Positions 38,619 to 48,087 of a stretch of 64,000 bases of DNA are shown here, one piece after another. The notes beneath the pieces were generated by a model. It was not told the origin of the DNA and did no database searches. It was given only the letters and a program-made list of their open reading frames with translations. Position numbers and translations under genes: made by a program. The stretch is from Acidobacteriota bacterium. Lineage in GTDB: Bacteria; Acidobacteriota; UBA6911. The DNA is taken from the NCBI GenBank assembly GCA_031271905.1, contig JAISUT010000016.1, positions 28,083 to 92,082 on the forward strand, given 5' to 3'. The first letter of the stretch is position 1, and every line of letters begins with the position of its first letter.

Positions 38619-40649
38619 TCAGTTCCTGCCGGGCAGCGCGGAATACTCCCTCGAATAGCGCAGGTTCTGCCCGACGTAATCCTCGTCGTAAGAGACCTTG
38701 ACGTCGGTCGGTTCGCCGTCGGCGTCCGTCACCAGCGTGTAGACGGGATTGACGAAGCCCTTGTAGGGGGCGAGGCCGAGTTTGCCGTAGCGCGCGAGCA
38801 CCTCTTCGTGGAGTTCGCCGTCCACCTTCACGCCGTAGTCCTCGACCAGGCGCCGCCCCCCCTCGTAGTCGCCCGTCGATTTGACGCGCTGTATCTCCGC
38901 CAGCAACATGCCGAACAAGTCCCTCAACCGGTCGTAGTCGTTGACGACGACGAAGGTCTTGCCGTCGCGCTTCTTGAAACCCAGCACGCCGTCCCCCTTC
39001 CCCTTGGCGTAGACCCACGCCGCGACCAGTTGGCGGTTGCGCATGTGCGCCTCCTCCAGGTCGCAGCCGGGGGCGATGCGGGTGAGCTGCGTCATCAGGC
39101 CGTTCATGACGTACTTGTAATACTCGGCCTTGAACGCCTCCCGGTCGGGCAGCAGGCCGAGCTCCACCAGCTTGGGGTCGCCCAGGTAGTAGAGCCCGAA
39201 AAGGTCGGCGCGCGCCTCCTCGATGACCGAGCCGTAGGCCTTCAGCGCGTCCGGGTCCACGCCGGGGAGCAGCTTCCCCGAGGCGTGCCCGAGGCATTCG
39301 TGCAGGTCGGTGTGCAGGTTGTCGGTCAGCGTGGCGTACTTCTCGGCGCGGCCGCGCTCAAGGTCGCTCCACATGAACTCCTCGTTGAAGCCGTTGCCGA
39401 GCGCGGCCTTGTCGTAGGCTTCGGTGATGTTCTCGATGGTCACCGACTTCGAGCCGTGGGCGGCGCGGATCCAGTTGGAGTTCGGCAGGTTGATGCCGAT
39501 CGGGGTCGAGGGGTAGCAGTCGCCCGCGAGGATGGCGGCGGTGATGACCTTGGCGGAGACCCCTTTCACCCGCTCCTTCTTGAAGCGCCGCTCCACCGGC
39601 GAATGGTCTTCAAACCATTGCGCGTTCGCGCTGATGACCTCCGTTCGCTTGGTGGCGCCGACGTTCTTGAAGTTCACGATGGACTCCCACGCCCCCTTCA
39701 TCCCCAGCGGGTCGCCGTAGGTCTCGGTGAACCCGTTCACGAAATCGACCCGCGAGTCCAGATCCCCGACCCAGAGGATGCAATAGCGGTCGTAGGCCTT
39801 CAAATCCCCGGTCTGGTAGAAATCGACCAATGCGTCGATGACCGCCTTCTGCCTGTCGTTCTCCGCCACCTCGGCGGCTTTGCGCAACCAACCCACGATG
39901 CGCTCCAGGCTCGCCGAGTAGAGCCCGCCCACTTTGTAGGTCTCCTCCACGAGCCGTCCGCCTTCCTTGACCAGCCTGCTGTTGAGCCCGTAGGGCACGG
40001 GCTCGGGGCCGCCGCCCTCCTTCATCCTCCGATAGAACGCCTCGACTTCCGGCTGGGACACGCCTTCGCCGTAGTAGTTGTTCGCCGAGGAGCGGATCAG
40101 GTCGACGCCGTCCGCCTGGTTGGTGCGTTTCGCGTAGAGCGCGGGGTCGAAGATCACCGGCGCAAGCTCCGCCGCGAGCTGCGCCGCAGTCTCGCCCTCT
40201 CCGAGGGGGAGCAGGCGGGGGTCGGTGCCCGCGACCGCCTCGGCGAAGAACTCTCGCGAGAAAAGCGGCGTGAACTTGTCCGTGGAATAATGGTGGTGGA
40301 TGCCGTTGCCCATCCAGACCTGCTTGAGGTAGAGCGTCAGGTTGGCGAACCCCTCCGAGCCCCGGTCTCCCCGGTACCCTTGGTAGACCGCTTCCAGCGT
40401 GCGGCGGATCAAGAGGTTGTAGCGGCAGTTCTGGTCGTACAGGATGTCCCGCCCCTCGAGCGCCGCCTGCGTGAGGTAGTAGACCAGCAGCTTTTGCCGC
40501 AGGCTCAGATTCTCGAAGTCCGGCACCTGGTAGCGCAGTATCTCGATGTCGGCGAACCGGTCGACGGTATAGTCGAAATCCCTGGCGCGCTCCTGGCGGT
40601 TGCAGGCGATGGCGGACAAAGTCATGAAGATGAAGGACAGTTTTCTCAT
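38619..40649 (-). CDS. Dipeptidyl-peptidase III-like (M49) lipoprotein
   Basis: 676 residues. Zinc peptidase of family M49, which removes dipeptides from peptide N-termini. The zinc motif HECLGH is at residues 450-455 and the second motif EEARAD at 477-482, the spacing expected for DPP III. An N-terminal hydrophobic stretch ending LSAIAC suggests a lipoprotein with modified Cys at about 17, so it probably acts in the periplasm or on the membrane. The start ATG has no clear ribosome-binding site. It follows gpmI on the same strand, with a dispersed repeat between. Confidence 0.9.
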   Translation of the reverse strand: MRKLSFIFMTLSAIACNRQERARDFDYTVDRFADIEILRYQVPDFENLSLRQKLLVYYLTQAALEGRDILYDQNCRYNLLIRRTLEAVYQGYRGDRGSEGFANLTLYLKQVWMGNGIHHHYSTDKFTPLFSREFFAEAVAGTDPRLLPLGEGETAAQLAAELAPVIFDPALYAKRTNQADGVDLIRSSANNYYGEGVSQPEVEAFYRRMKEGGGPEPVPYGLNSRLVKEGGRLVEETYKVGGLYSASLERIVGWLRKAAEVAENDRQKAVIDALVDFYQTGDLKAYDRYCILWVGDLDSRVDFVNGFTETYGDPLGMKGAWESIVNFKNVGATKRTEVISANAQWFEDHSPVERRFKKERVKGVSAKVITAAILAGDCYPSTPIGINLPNSNWIRAAHGSKSVTIENITEAYDKAALGNGFNEEFMWSDLERGRAEKYATLTDNLHTDLHECLGHASGKLLPGVDPDALKAYGSVIEEARADLFGLYYLGDPKLVELGLLPDREAFKAEYYKYVMNGLMTQLTRIAPGCDLEEAHMRNRQLVAAWVYAKGKGDGVLGFKKRDGKTFVVVNDYDRLRDLFGMLLAEIQRVKSTGDYEGGRRLVEDYGVKVDGELHEEVLARYGKLGLAPYKGFVNPVYTLVTDADGEPTDVKVSYDEDYVGQNLRYSREYSALPGRN

Positions 40650-40694
40650 CGGGTGATCGCTTTCTTTGGCTGCCGACGGCTCGCCAAAATCGAA

Positions 40695-40813
40695 GGGGCC
40701 CCTGAAAACCCCGGAACCGCGTCGCGCCTTGGTCGAAAACGCTCATTCGCCCCAGCGAACCCCGCTTTTCGACCTGCGGCGACGCCTTGTCTGCAGGCTT
40801 TTTAGAGGCTCCC
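40695..40813 (+). repeat. Dispersed hairpin repeat, copy 9 (full length)
   Basis: Starts GGGGCCCCTGAAAACCCCGG and ends GGCTTTTTAGAGGCTCCCC. The terminal arms have diverged more than in other copies. It fills most of the gap between gpmI and the M49 peptidase gene. Confidence 0.86.
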
Positions 40814-40844
40814 CGGAAAAAACAGGGCATGCCCGGGGCGCGGC

Positions 40845-42386
40845 TCACACGATCAAGCTTGCGCCCGCCATCTCCGCAGGTTGCGGGATGCCCGCCATCT
40901 CCAGCAACGTGGGGGCGATGTCGCACAGGCTGCCGCCTTCGCGCAACGCCGCCCGCCCCCTCTCCGGGTCGCACAGTATCACCGGCACGGGGTTGGTCGT
41001 GTGCGCGGTGAACGGGCCGCCGGTCTTGGGGTCGATCATCTGCTCGGCGTTGCCGTGGTCGGCGGTCACGACGCACCGCCCCCCGTTGCGCAAGATCGCG
41101 TCCACCACCCGCCCGGTCTGGGCATCGACCGTCCGCACCGCCTCGACCGCCGCCGGGATGACGCCGGTGTGCCCCACCATGTCGCAGTTGGCGAAGTTCA
41201 AGACCATGAAGTCGTAGGCGCCCGACTCGATGCGGGCGACGGCCTCGTCGGCGATCCCCGCCGCGCTCATCTCCGGTTGCAGGTCGAAGGTCGCGATCTT
41301 CAGGGACGGGATCAGCACGCGATCCTCCCCCGGGTTCGGCGGCTCGACCCCGCCGTTGAAGAAGAAGGTCACATGCGCGTACTTCTGCGTCTCCGCGATG
41401 CGCAACTGCGTCTTGCCGAGCGCGCTCAAATATTCGCCCAAGGTGTTGGACAGCGTTTCCGGCCCGTTCACGACGCGCAGGCCGGCGAAGGTCTCGTCGT
41501 ACTGCGTCATGGTCGCGAAGCGGAGCGGGATGAAGCCTTCGCGCCGCTCGAAACCGGAGAAGTCCTCCATGACGAAGGCGCGGGTCAGTTGCCGGGCGCG
41601 GTCGGGGCGGAAGTTGAAAAAGACCACGCCGTCGCCGGCATTGACGCGCGCGACCGGCGCACCGCCCTTGCGCACCACCGTCGGCTGGACGAACTCGTCG
41701 GTCTCGCCCTTGGCGTAGGACTGCTCCACCGCCTGCTCCGCGCCCCCGGCGTCCAGCCCCTCGCCCAAGGCGATGGCGTCGTAGGCGCGCCTGGTCCTGT
41801 CCCAGAGGTTGTCGCGGTCCATCGCCCAGTAGCGCCCCATCACCGTCGCGACCTCGCCGACGCCGATGCGCCGCATCTCGCCCTCCAGCTCCCGCACGTA
41901 GCCGAGCCCGCTGGCGGGCGGGGTGTCGCGCCCGTCCAGGAAGCAGTGCACGTAGACGCGCCCGACGCCTTGCCGGCGCGCCATCTCGACCAGGGCGTAA
42001 AGGTGCGCGTTGTGGCTGTGGACGCCGCCGTCGGAGACCAGCCCCATCAGGTGCAGCGCCGCCCCCGGCCCCTTCGCCCCCTCCATCGCCCAGAGGAGCG
42101 CGTCTTTTTTGAAGAACTCGCCGTCGCGGATGTCCTTGTCGATGCGGGTCAGCTCCTGGTAGACGACGCGCCCCGCCCCCAGGTTCAGATGCCCCACCTC
42201 GCTGTTGCCCATCTGTCCGGCGGGCAACCCGACGGCGATGCCGCTCGCGGCGACCGTCGCGTGCGGGAAGCGTGCGGCGAGCGCGTCCAGCGAGGGCGTC
42301 CCCGCAAGCAAGACGGCGTTGCCGTATTTGTCGTCCGCGATCCCGAACCCGTCCATGATAATCAACGCCGTCAACCTCTTGTCCAT
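40845..42386 (-). CDS. gpmI: 2,3-bisphosphoglycerate-independent phosphoglycerate mutase
   Basis: Glycolytic enzyme that interconverts 3- and 2-phosphoglycerate with two Mn ions. 513 residues. The phosphorylated serine is Ser62 in GQMGNSEVGHLNLGAGR, after the metal-binding LIIMDGFG start. Other metal ligands lie in LMGLVSDGGVHSHNAHLYAL and in CVVTADHGNAEQM. The ATG has AGGAGA upstream. The gene stands alone between the porin and M49 genes. Confidence 0.97.
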   Translation of the reverse strand: MDKRLTALIIMDGFGIADDKYGNAVLLAGTPSLDALAARFPHATVAASGIAVGLPAGQMGNSEVGHLNLGAGRVVYQELTRIDKDIRDGEFFKKDALLWAMEGAKGPGAALHLMGLVSDGGVHSHNAHLYALVEMARRQGVGRVYVHCFLDGRDTPPASGLGYVRELEGEMRRIGVGEVATVMGRYWAMDRDNLWDRTRRAYDAIALGEGLDAGGAEQAVEQSYAKGETDEFVQPTVVRKGGAPVARVNAGDGVVFFNFRPDRARQLTRAFVMEDFSGFERREGFIPLRFATMTQYDETFAGLRVVNGPETLSNTLGEYLSALGKTQLRIAETQKYAHVTFFFNGGVEPPNPGEDRVLIPSLKIATFDLQPEMSAAGIADEAVARIESGAYDFMVLNFANCDMVGHTGVIPAAVEAVRTVDAQTGRVVDAILRNGGRCVVTADHGNAEQMIDPKTGGPFTAHTTNPVPVILCDPERGRAALREGGSLCDIAPTLLEMAGIPQPAEMAGASLIV

Positions 42387-42501
42387 CGCGCAGGTCTCCT
42401 GAAACCAAGCATTGAAAACGACGACTTTTAGAATGATAACAGGGGATCGCGAATCATCAAGGTTGCGCGTCCAGATCGGCGCGGCCGCGCGGCGCAGGCG
42501 G

Positions 42502-42531
42502 GGCGGGGGCGGCTTTGAAACCGCCCCCGCC
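42502..42531. terminator. GC-rich hairpin downstream of the porin gene
   Basis: GGCGGGGGCGG pairs perfectly with CCGCCCCCGCC around an 8-nt loop, 52 nt past the porin stop at 42583. No T-run follows on the minus strand. Confidence 0.55.
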
Positions 42532-42582
42532 GTCTCGGTGGCGGGTGTTTTCCAAGGATGGGGCGAACCGGTGGTTCGCGAG

Positions 42583-43828
42583 TTACGGCAGATTGAGTTG
42601 CGCGCGGACGGCGAACGCCCAGACGCCGTCGCTCCCCTTGTCCCCCAGCGGGTTTTTCACCCACTGCAAGTCGGGCGAGATGCTCAGGTGCTTGTTCGCC
42701 TTGACGCTGTAGTAGACCTCCAGATGGTGCTCGGAGCCCCGCGTCCACGCCTTCTTCGCCCAGGATCCAATCTTTCCACGCCTTTCCGGTGACGGCTTGC
42801 CCGTAGGCGACGCCCAGGACGTCGTCCGCGCGATTCCCGAACCGCCCCGCGACCTGCAACCCGGCGCTCCAGGCGTGCTCGACCGCCGAGACGCTGGCGC
42901 GCTGGTGCCCGTAGCGGGCGAAGAGCGTCACCCCGTCGGCGACCTCCTGGTCGGCCGAGAAGCCGAAGCCGTAGTTGGCGTCTGCGAATTTCGCGACGTC
43001 CAGCCGCTCGTGGTCTTTGCTGTTATGCCAGCCGTAGACGCGGTAGCCGCCCTGGCGTCCGGCGATTTTCGGCTTGTAGCCCAGCTCCACGATGGTGAAA
43101 GGGTTTTTGAAGACCTCGTCCCAGTCCGCGTCGGCGTCCGCGAACCCGACGCCGATGTCGAACTGGTCGTTGGGCGCCAGCCAGAGCATCGCGCCGAAGC
43201 CGTTGTCGTCCGGGAACTCCACGCCGAGGTTGTTGACGAACCCGGTGGACAGGAACTGGTCGGTCTCGCTGTTGGCGACCGCGTTGGTGTCAAAGTCGGT
43301 CGTCAAGTCCACCAGGCCGCCGCGCAGACGCGCCTTCCCGCCGCCGAAGGAGTGCTCGTACCAGAGTTCGGTGGGGCGCAGCGCGTCATCGCCCGCCGCG
43401 TCGTCGTTGAAGCCCGAGAAGGTCGGGACGTGGCCGTCGATGCCCTCGCCGCCGCTCGCCTCGAACAGGGCGTAGGCCTTGCCCGCCTCGGTCACCTGCA
43501 TGTTCAACTCCAGGTCGAACGACATGGAGCCGTTGATCTTCTTCTCGGCGGGGCCGAAGGGGGTTTTCACCCCCGGCGTCCCCTGCAATATGCCTGTGGC
43601 GCCGACGGCGATGTCGATGGCCTCGTACCAAGGCCTCCCGCCTTCTGCGGCGGACTCGCCGGCATCCCCGGCTTCGGGGCCTTGTCCGGCAGACTGCTCC
43701 AACCGCTCCACCCTGTCCTTCAACGCCCCGATCTCCTCCGACAGGCCGGGCTGCTCCTGCCCGGCCGCCGGCGCGGCGGCGAGCGCCGCCAGCGCCAATC
43801 CCATCACCCACAGTGCGGATTTACCCAT
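42583..43828 (-). CDS. OprB-type carbohydrate porin, frameshifted near its 3' end
   Basis: Outer-membrane beta-barrel of the carbohydrate-selective porin family. From the ATG at 43828 there is a signal peptide (ALWVMGLALAALAAAPAAG), a coiled-coil segment (EEIGALKDRVERLEQ) and barrel strands. At about 42745-42765 the frame breaks. The frame that starts at the ATG continues into meaningless sequence to 42428, while the next frame reads EHHLEVYYSVKANKHLSI, SPDLQWVKNPLG and ends AQLNLP at 42583, the typical family C-terminus. One extra base explains it. It could be a sequencing error or a real inactivating mutation. Without the shift the product is about 414 residues. Confidence 0.8.
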
Positions 43829-43987
43829 TGCTGATCTCTCGCTTTCATTTGCCGGCGGCTTTGTCGCCTGAACCGGCGTCGGACGGGGAAAGCACATGCC
43901 GGACTCGCTCCGATGCACGCATGTCGTCACTTCCCTGCGCGTCGTCCGCAGGGCCGTCGGCCTCTCCGTCGCATTGGCCTCGTGGCG

Positions 43988-44257
43988 CTACATCTCTGTC
44001 AACGCCTGTATCATCTTTTTGCGCAGATCCTCGATCTGCTTGGACTTGAACGCCTTCCTGGTGTCCTCCAGGACGGAGATCGCATCCGACAGGATCTGCT
44101 TCAACTCCCGTTTGTGCGCGCAGTCATGGATGCGGCAGGCGTCGAGCGCGGCGGCGTCGCCGCCCTTCCCCGTCACCTCGTCCAGCAGGCGCATATGTTC
44201 CGCCGCCCGCATTTGCAGATCGCGCGCGCTGGCGCACAAAGCTTCCCTCGCAGTCAT
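43988..44257 (-). CDS. Small helical protein in the Feo operon
   Basis: 89 residues, helical throughout, with charged coiled-coil character (RELKQILSDAISVLEDTRKAFKSKQIEDLRKKM). It has CRIHDCAHKRE, with two cysteines and two histidines, that could bind a metal. Its ATG overlaps the stop of the Cys-rich gene (ATGA), indicating translational coupling and membership of the feoA-feoB operon. No family is recognised. A link to ferrous iron uptake is inferred from position only. The 160 nt between it and the porin start hold no gene. Confidence 0.7.
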   Translation of the reverse strand: MTAREALCASARDLQMRAAEHMRLLDEVTGKGGDAAALDACRIHDCAHKRELKQILSDAISVLEDTRKAFKSKQIEDLRKKMIQALTEM

Positions 44258-44433
44258 CGGTCGCCTTCACATCCGACACCGGCTTTATCGCGCCCGCACC
44301 CGTCCGGCGAGCAGCAGGACTCGCCCCCGCAGCAGCAGGCGTCGTTTTTGCCCGTGAGCGTCTTGTAGAGCGAGCGCCCCGCCAAAACCGCCACGATGCC
44401 GACGATGGCGCACACCACGATTGTCTCAAACAT
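44254..44433 (-). CDS. FeoB-associated Cys-rich membrane protein
   Basis: 59 residues from the internal ATG at 44433 (a start at 44457 adds eight residues). One transmembrane helix (TIVVCAIVGIVAVLAGRSLY) is followed by a cytoplasmic cysteine-rich tail with CCCGGESCCSPDGC. This is the layout of the FeoB-associated Cys-rich family encoded beside feoB in many anaerobes, proposed to handle iron at the transporter. It starts about 50 nt after feoB stops and overlaps the next small gene by 4 nt. Confidence 0.8.
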   Translation of the reverse strand: MFETIVVCAIVGIVAVLAGRSLYKTLTGKNDACCCGGESCCSPDGCGRDKAGVGCEGDR

Positions 44434-44482
44434 GATGCCTCCCACATCCCTTGTCAATGGCCGCCGACGACCGCCGCCGGCG

Positions 44483-46657
44483 TCACCCCAGCCCGAAGAG
44501 CCGCCCGAATTGGTAGATCAGGACGGTCAGCACGTATGCCACCGCCGTCAGGCCCCCCAGTTGCAACATCGCCCATTTCCAAGAATTGCTCTCCCGGCGC
44601 GTCACGGCGATGGTCGCCATGCAGGGGGCGCTCGTCAGGCAGAAGATCATGATGCAGAAGGCCACCAGCGGCGTGTAGTTGTCGCGCAGCTTGTCGCGCA
44701 GGCTGTCCGACTCCTCGTCCGCCTCGCCGACGGAGTAGACGATGCCCATCTGCGCCACGAACACCTCCTTGGCGGCGAACGCGCCGATCAGCGCCGTCCC
44801 GATGCGCCAGTCGAAGCCCATGGGCTTCAAGACCGGGTCGAGCGCGTGACCGATGCGGCCGGCGATGCTGTAGGACAGCTCTTCCTCCTGCTGCGCGTTT
44901 TCGAGCGCGGCCTGTCGCCCCTCCAACGCGGCGAGCGCGTCCTCGTCCCCCTCCGCCGCCGGCATCCGCTCCTCGATCTTCGCCAGCTCGCCTTCGTAAT
45001 CCTGGTCGAAGACCTCCTTCTTCGGGTAGCTGGAGATCGCCCACAGCAGGATCGAGACGCCCAAGATGACGGTCCCGGCCTTTTTCAGGTAGAGCCAGCC
45101 CCGCTCCCACATGTGGATCAGGACGCCCCTGACCGTGGGGATGCGATACGGAGGCAGCTCCATGACGAAGGGGACGGAATCCCCCTTGAACAGCGTGACG
45201 CGCAGCACCTTGGCGAACACGATGGCCAAGGCGATGCCGATGACGTAGATGATCCAAAGGATCTTCGCCTGCCACGCCGCCGGGAAGAACGCGGGGATGA
45301 GCAGCATGTAGATGGGCAGGCGCGCCCCGCAGCTCATCAACGGCGTCACCAGCATCGTGGTCAGGCGGTCGCGCTGGTTGTCCAAGGTGCGCGTCGCCAT
45401 GATGGCGGGGACCGAGCAGCCGAAGCCGATCAGCATGGGGATGAAGCTCTTGCCGTGCAGCCCGATCTTGTGCATCAGCCGGTCCATGATGAACGCGGCG
45501 CGCGCCATGTAGCCGGAGTCCTCCAGGATGGCGATCGCCAGGAACAGCAGCAGGATGTTCGGCAGGAAGACCACGACGCCGCCGACGCCACCTATGACGC
45601 CATCGACCAGCAACGACTTGAGCGCGCTTTCGCTGCCCTCCGGCCACCAGCCGGTGACGACCCCGCCCAACCATTCGAAGCCGGTTTCGATCCAGCCCAT
45701 GGGCGGCTCGCCCAAGGTGAAGGTCAGGGAGAAGACCAGGTACATGAGCAGCAGGAACACCGGGATGCCCAAGACGCGGTTGGTGACCACCGAGTCTATC
45801 CGGTCGGACATCGTGTGGCGTATCTCGATGGTCGAGCGCACCGCCTCCTGGCACGCGCCGGAGATGAAACCGTAGCGGTGGCCGGGGATGGATGTCTCGG
45901 GGTGCTCGCCCGTGACCTCCTCGATGTGCCGGGCGCTCTTCTCCACCTGGGCGTCGATGGCGGGGGAATGGAGCTTCGCCTTGACGTCCTTGTCGTTTTC
46001 CAGCAGCTTCACCGCCAACCAGCGCGCGTCGTAGCCTGCGGCGTTCGCGCCTGCGGCCTGCGCCGCGCCTTCGGCTTGGATCAACGCCTCTATCCGCGAG
46101 ACCTCTTCCTCGGTCTCGCGCCCGTAGTCGATGACGACCTTCTCCCCGCCCGGCCCGGCGCCGTCCGCCGTCGCCTCGACGGCGTCGAGCAGGTCGTTCA
46201 CCCCCAGCCCCTTGTGGCCGACGGTGGAGACTATCCGCGCCTTGAAGAAGCCGGACAGCTTTTCAAGGTCGAACTCGTGCCCCCGCGCCTTCGCCTGGTC
46301 GCTCATGTTGAAGACCAGCACCAGCGGCACGCCCAGCTCCATGAGCTGCGTAGTCAGGTAGAGGTTGCGCTCCAAGTTGGAGGCGTCGATGATGTCCACC
46401 ACCACGTCCGGTTTCTCGTTGACGATGAAATCGCGCGCCACCAGCTCCTCTGCGGAGTAGGCGGTCAGGCTGTAGATGCCCGGCAAGTCCACGATCTTCA
46501 TCTCCCGCCCGTTGTGGCGGCACGCCCCCTCCTTGCGTTCCACCGTCACGCCCGGATAGTTGCCCACATGCTGGTGGGCGCCGGTGAGGGCGTTGAAGAT
46601 GGTGGATTTGCCGGAATTGGGGTTTCCTGCGAGTGCGACGGTTATCTGTTGTTTCAT
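44483..46657 (-). CDS. feoB: Ferrous iron transporter FeoB
   Basis: Inner-membrane Fe(II) transporter with a cytosolic G-domain. 724 residues. G1 is GNPNSGKST at residues 11-19, G3 DLPGIYSL, G4 [11 protein letters not shown]-like helical domain follows, then the membrane domain with the Gate motifs, including [18 protein letters not shown] and a [12 protein letters not shown] segment. A charged, Glu-rich insertion (residues about 540-590, [25 protein letters not shown]) interrupts the membrane part. A candidate iron-regulator site lies at 46713-46728 upstream. Confidence 0.97.
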   Translation of the reverse strand: MKQQITVALAGNPNSGKSTIFNALTGAHQHVGNYPGVTVERKEGACRHNGREMKIVDLPGIYSLTAYSAEELVARDFIVNEKPDVVVDIIDASNLERNLYLTTQLMELGVPLVLVFNMSDQAKARGHEFDLEKLSGFFKARIVSTVGHKGLGVNDLLDAVEATADGAGPGGEKVVIDYGRETEEEVSRIEALIQAEGAAQAAGANAAGYDARWLAVKLLENDKDVKAKLHSPAIDAQVEKSARHIEEVTGEHPETSIPGHRYGFISGACQEAVRSTIEIRHTMSDRIDSVVTNRVLGIPVFLLLMYLVFSLTFTLGEPPMGWIETGFEWLGGVVTGWWPEGSESALKSLLVDGVIGGVGGVVVFLPNILLLFLAIAILEDSGYMARAAFIMDRLMHKIGLHGKSFIPMLIGFGCSVPAIMATRTLDNQRDRLTTMLVTPLMSCGARLPIYMLLIPAFFPAAWQAKILWIIYVIGIALAIVFAKVLRVTLFKGDSVPFVMELPPYRIPTVRGVLIHMWERGWLYLKKAGTVILGVSILLWAISSYPKKEVFDQDYEGELAKIEERMPAAEGDEDALAALEGRQAALENAQQEEELSYSIAGRIGHALDPVLKPMGFDWRIGTALIGAFAAKEVFVAQMGIVYSVGEADEESDSLRDKLRDNYTPLVAFCIMIFCLTSAPCMATIAVTRRESNSWKWAMLQLGGLTAVAYVLTVLIYQFGRLFGLG

Positions 46658-46712
46658 GGTTTGCTTTCCGATAGGTTCATCAAGCGATAATTTATTAGTG
46701 ACCGCACATCAC

Positions 46713-46728
46713 TTTAGCGTCACCTAAA
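46713..46728. promoter_or_regulatory. Candidate DtxR-type operator upstream of feoB
   Basis: TTTAGCGTCACCTAAA, an inverted repeat with TTTAG/CTAAA ends. It lies between feoA and feoB and nearly matches the site inside the dtxR promoter (47977-47993). The rc half TTTAGGTG resembles the TTAGG half-sites of DtxR/IdeR boxes. Confidence 0.5.
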
Positions 46729-46765
46729 CATAGGGGTAAAAAAAATCCACGGGGCGCGGGCCGCG

Positions 46766-46981
46766 TCACACGACCTGGATCTGGCTCGCCAGCTCTTCGC
46801 CCAGCATGACGCGGCTCCCCTTCACGGCGACGACGAACGAGCCGGGCGCGGAGTTGAGCACGACCTCGATCTCCTCGCCGGGGATGATGCCCAAGGCTAT
46901 CAACCTGGCCCGCAACTCCTGCTCTGCGGTGATGGCGAAAACCCTCACTTTCTGTCCAGTCTTGGCTATCGACAACGGCAT
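46766..46981 (-). CDS. feoA: Ferrous iron transport protein FeoA
   Basis: Small cytosolic SH3-like partner of FeoB. 71 residues from the ATG at 46981 (MPLSIAKTGQKVRV); the longer frame to 47026 lacks support. It has the typical ELRARLIALGIIPGEEIEV and VAVKGSRVMLGEELASQI. It lies between the dtxR gene and feoB on the same strand, with a dispersed repeat just upstream. Confidence 0.93.
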   Translation of the reverse strand: MPLSIAKTGQKVRVFAITAEQELRARLIALGIIPGEEIEVVLNSAPGSFVVAVKGSRVMLGEELASQIQVV

Positions 46982-47015
46982 GGCTACCTCGCTGCTCCTT
47001 CCCGTATTCGCTTTC

Positions 47016-47136
47016 GGGAACCTCAAAAAACCCCGGACGCCGCGTTGCGCCTTGGTCGAAAACGCCCATTCGCCTCGGCGAACCCCGCTTTCCGACCTGC
47101 GGCAGACGCATTGTCTGCGAGCTTTCCAGAGGCTCG
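47016..47136 (+). repeat. Dispersed hairpin repeat, copy 10 (full length)
   Basis: Starts GGGAACCTCAAAAAACCCC and ends GAGCTTTCCAGAGGCTC. It fills the gap between the dtxR and feoA genes, so any dtxR-feoA transcript would contain its hairpin. Confidence 0.88.
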
Positions 47137-47172
47137 CTTTCGTCTTCCCCGTGACGGCGTCGCGTCGCGCCC

Positions 47173-47934
47173 TTACAGCGCCGCGACCTCGATCTTCTCC
47201 GCCTCTTCCTTGCGCAACGACAGGTGGTACCCCTTCACCTTGATGTCGATGGGGTCGCCCAAAGGCGCGATGCGCTCCACCTCGACCACGGTTCCGGGGG
47301 TGACCCCCATCTCCACGATGCGCTTGTTGGTCTCGCCCCGGGCGGCGACTTTCGTGACCTTGCCCTTCTGCCCCGGTTTCAAATCCTTCAATTTCTCAGA
47401 CATGCCGGCTCCACCGACTCCTTTCGCCTTCCTCGCCTCGGCGACCTCGTCCAAGGTCAAGGATATGCAGTTTTCACAATTTCCCGACTCGACGCCGTGC
47501 TCGCAGTAGTAGCCGAAGCCCGCGACCCATTTGGCGCCGCCACGGGGACAGACGTCCACGAACTCGGCGAACTTGATGAACCGCTCCAGGATGACCTTGG
47601 GGATGGAATGCTCCATGCGGCAGGCGGCGCTGTCGGCGTCGTTCGCATCCACCGCCAGCACCTTGACGAAGAAGTCGCGCAACACCTCGTGGCGGCGGAT
47701 GACGTCCTTCGCGGCGACCTTCCCCTCGGGTGTGAGGGTGATGACGTCGTAAGGCGCGTAGCGGATGAGCGACCTCTCGGCAAGCGCCCGCAGGGCGCCG
47801 GTCACCGACGCATTGCTGACTTCGAGCCGCCGGGCGATGTCCTTGGGCCTGACGGCCTCCTTCTCCGCGATGATGTGGAAGATCGCCTCGAGGTAGTCTT
47901 CCAGACTGGCCGTCAACGTGTCTGCGTATGCCAT
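47173..47934 (-). CDS. DtxR/MntR-family metalloregulator with C-terminal FeoA domain
   Basis: Iron- or manganese-dependent repressor. About 253 residues from the ATG at 47934, which has AGGGGCGGG upstream. An N-terminal winged helix (RPKDIARRLEVSNASVTGALRALAERSLIRY), a metal-binding dimerisation domain (HEVLRDFFVKVLAVDANDADSAACRMEHSI) and a Cys-rich linker (FGYYCEHGVESGNCENCISL) precede a FeoA/SH3-like domain (GETNKRIVEMGVTPGTVVEV). The linker cysteines are unusual and might sense redox or bind metal. A promoter with an overlapping operator lies upstream, which fits autoregulation together with feoA and feoB. Confidence 0.9.
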   Translation of the reverse strand: MAYADTLTASLEDYLEAIFHIIAEKEAVRPKDIARRLEVSNASVTGALRALAERSLIRYAPYDVITLTPEGKVAAKDVIRRHEVLRDFFVKVLAVDANDADSAACRMEHSIPKVILERFIKFAEFVDVCPRGGAKWVAGFGYYCEHGVESGNCENCISLTLDEVAEARKAKGVGGAGMSEKLKDLKPGQKGKVTKVAARGETNKRIVEMGVTPGTVVEVERIAPLGDPIDIKVKGYHLSLRKEEAEKIEVAAL

Positions 47935-47974
47935 GCCCGCCCCTTTTCCAACATCGTCATTCATAACGGCAAAT

Positions 47975-48003
47975 AATTTAAGCCACACCTAAAACCATGT
48001 CAA
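47975..48003 (-). promoter_or_regulatory. Promoter and operator of the dtxR-feo operon
   Basis: On the minus strand TTGACA (47998-48003), a 17-nt spacer, TAAATT (47975-47980). The inverted repeat TTTAGGTGTGGCTTAAA (47977-47993) fills the spacer and -10, matching the site upstream of feoB. A repressor bound there would block RNA polymerase. Confidence 0.65.
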
Positions 48004-48087
48004 GCGTTTTTTTCCGGGCGGGCGCCTCCGGGTGCCGCGCTTATCTCTCCCACACGCCCCCGGGGCGCCGCTCGCGCGGACGCGCCG

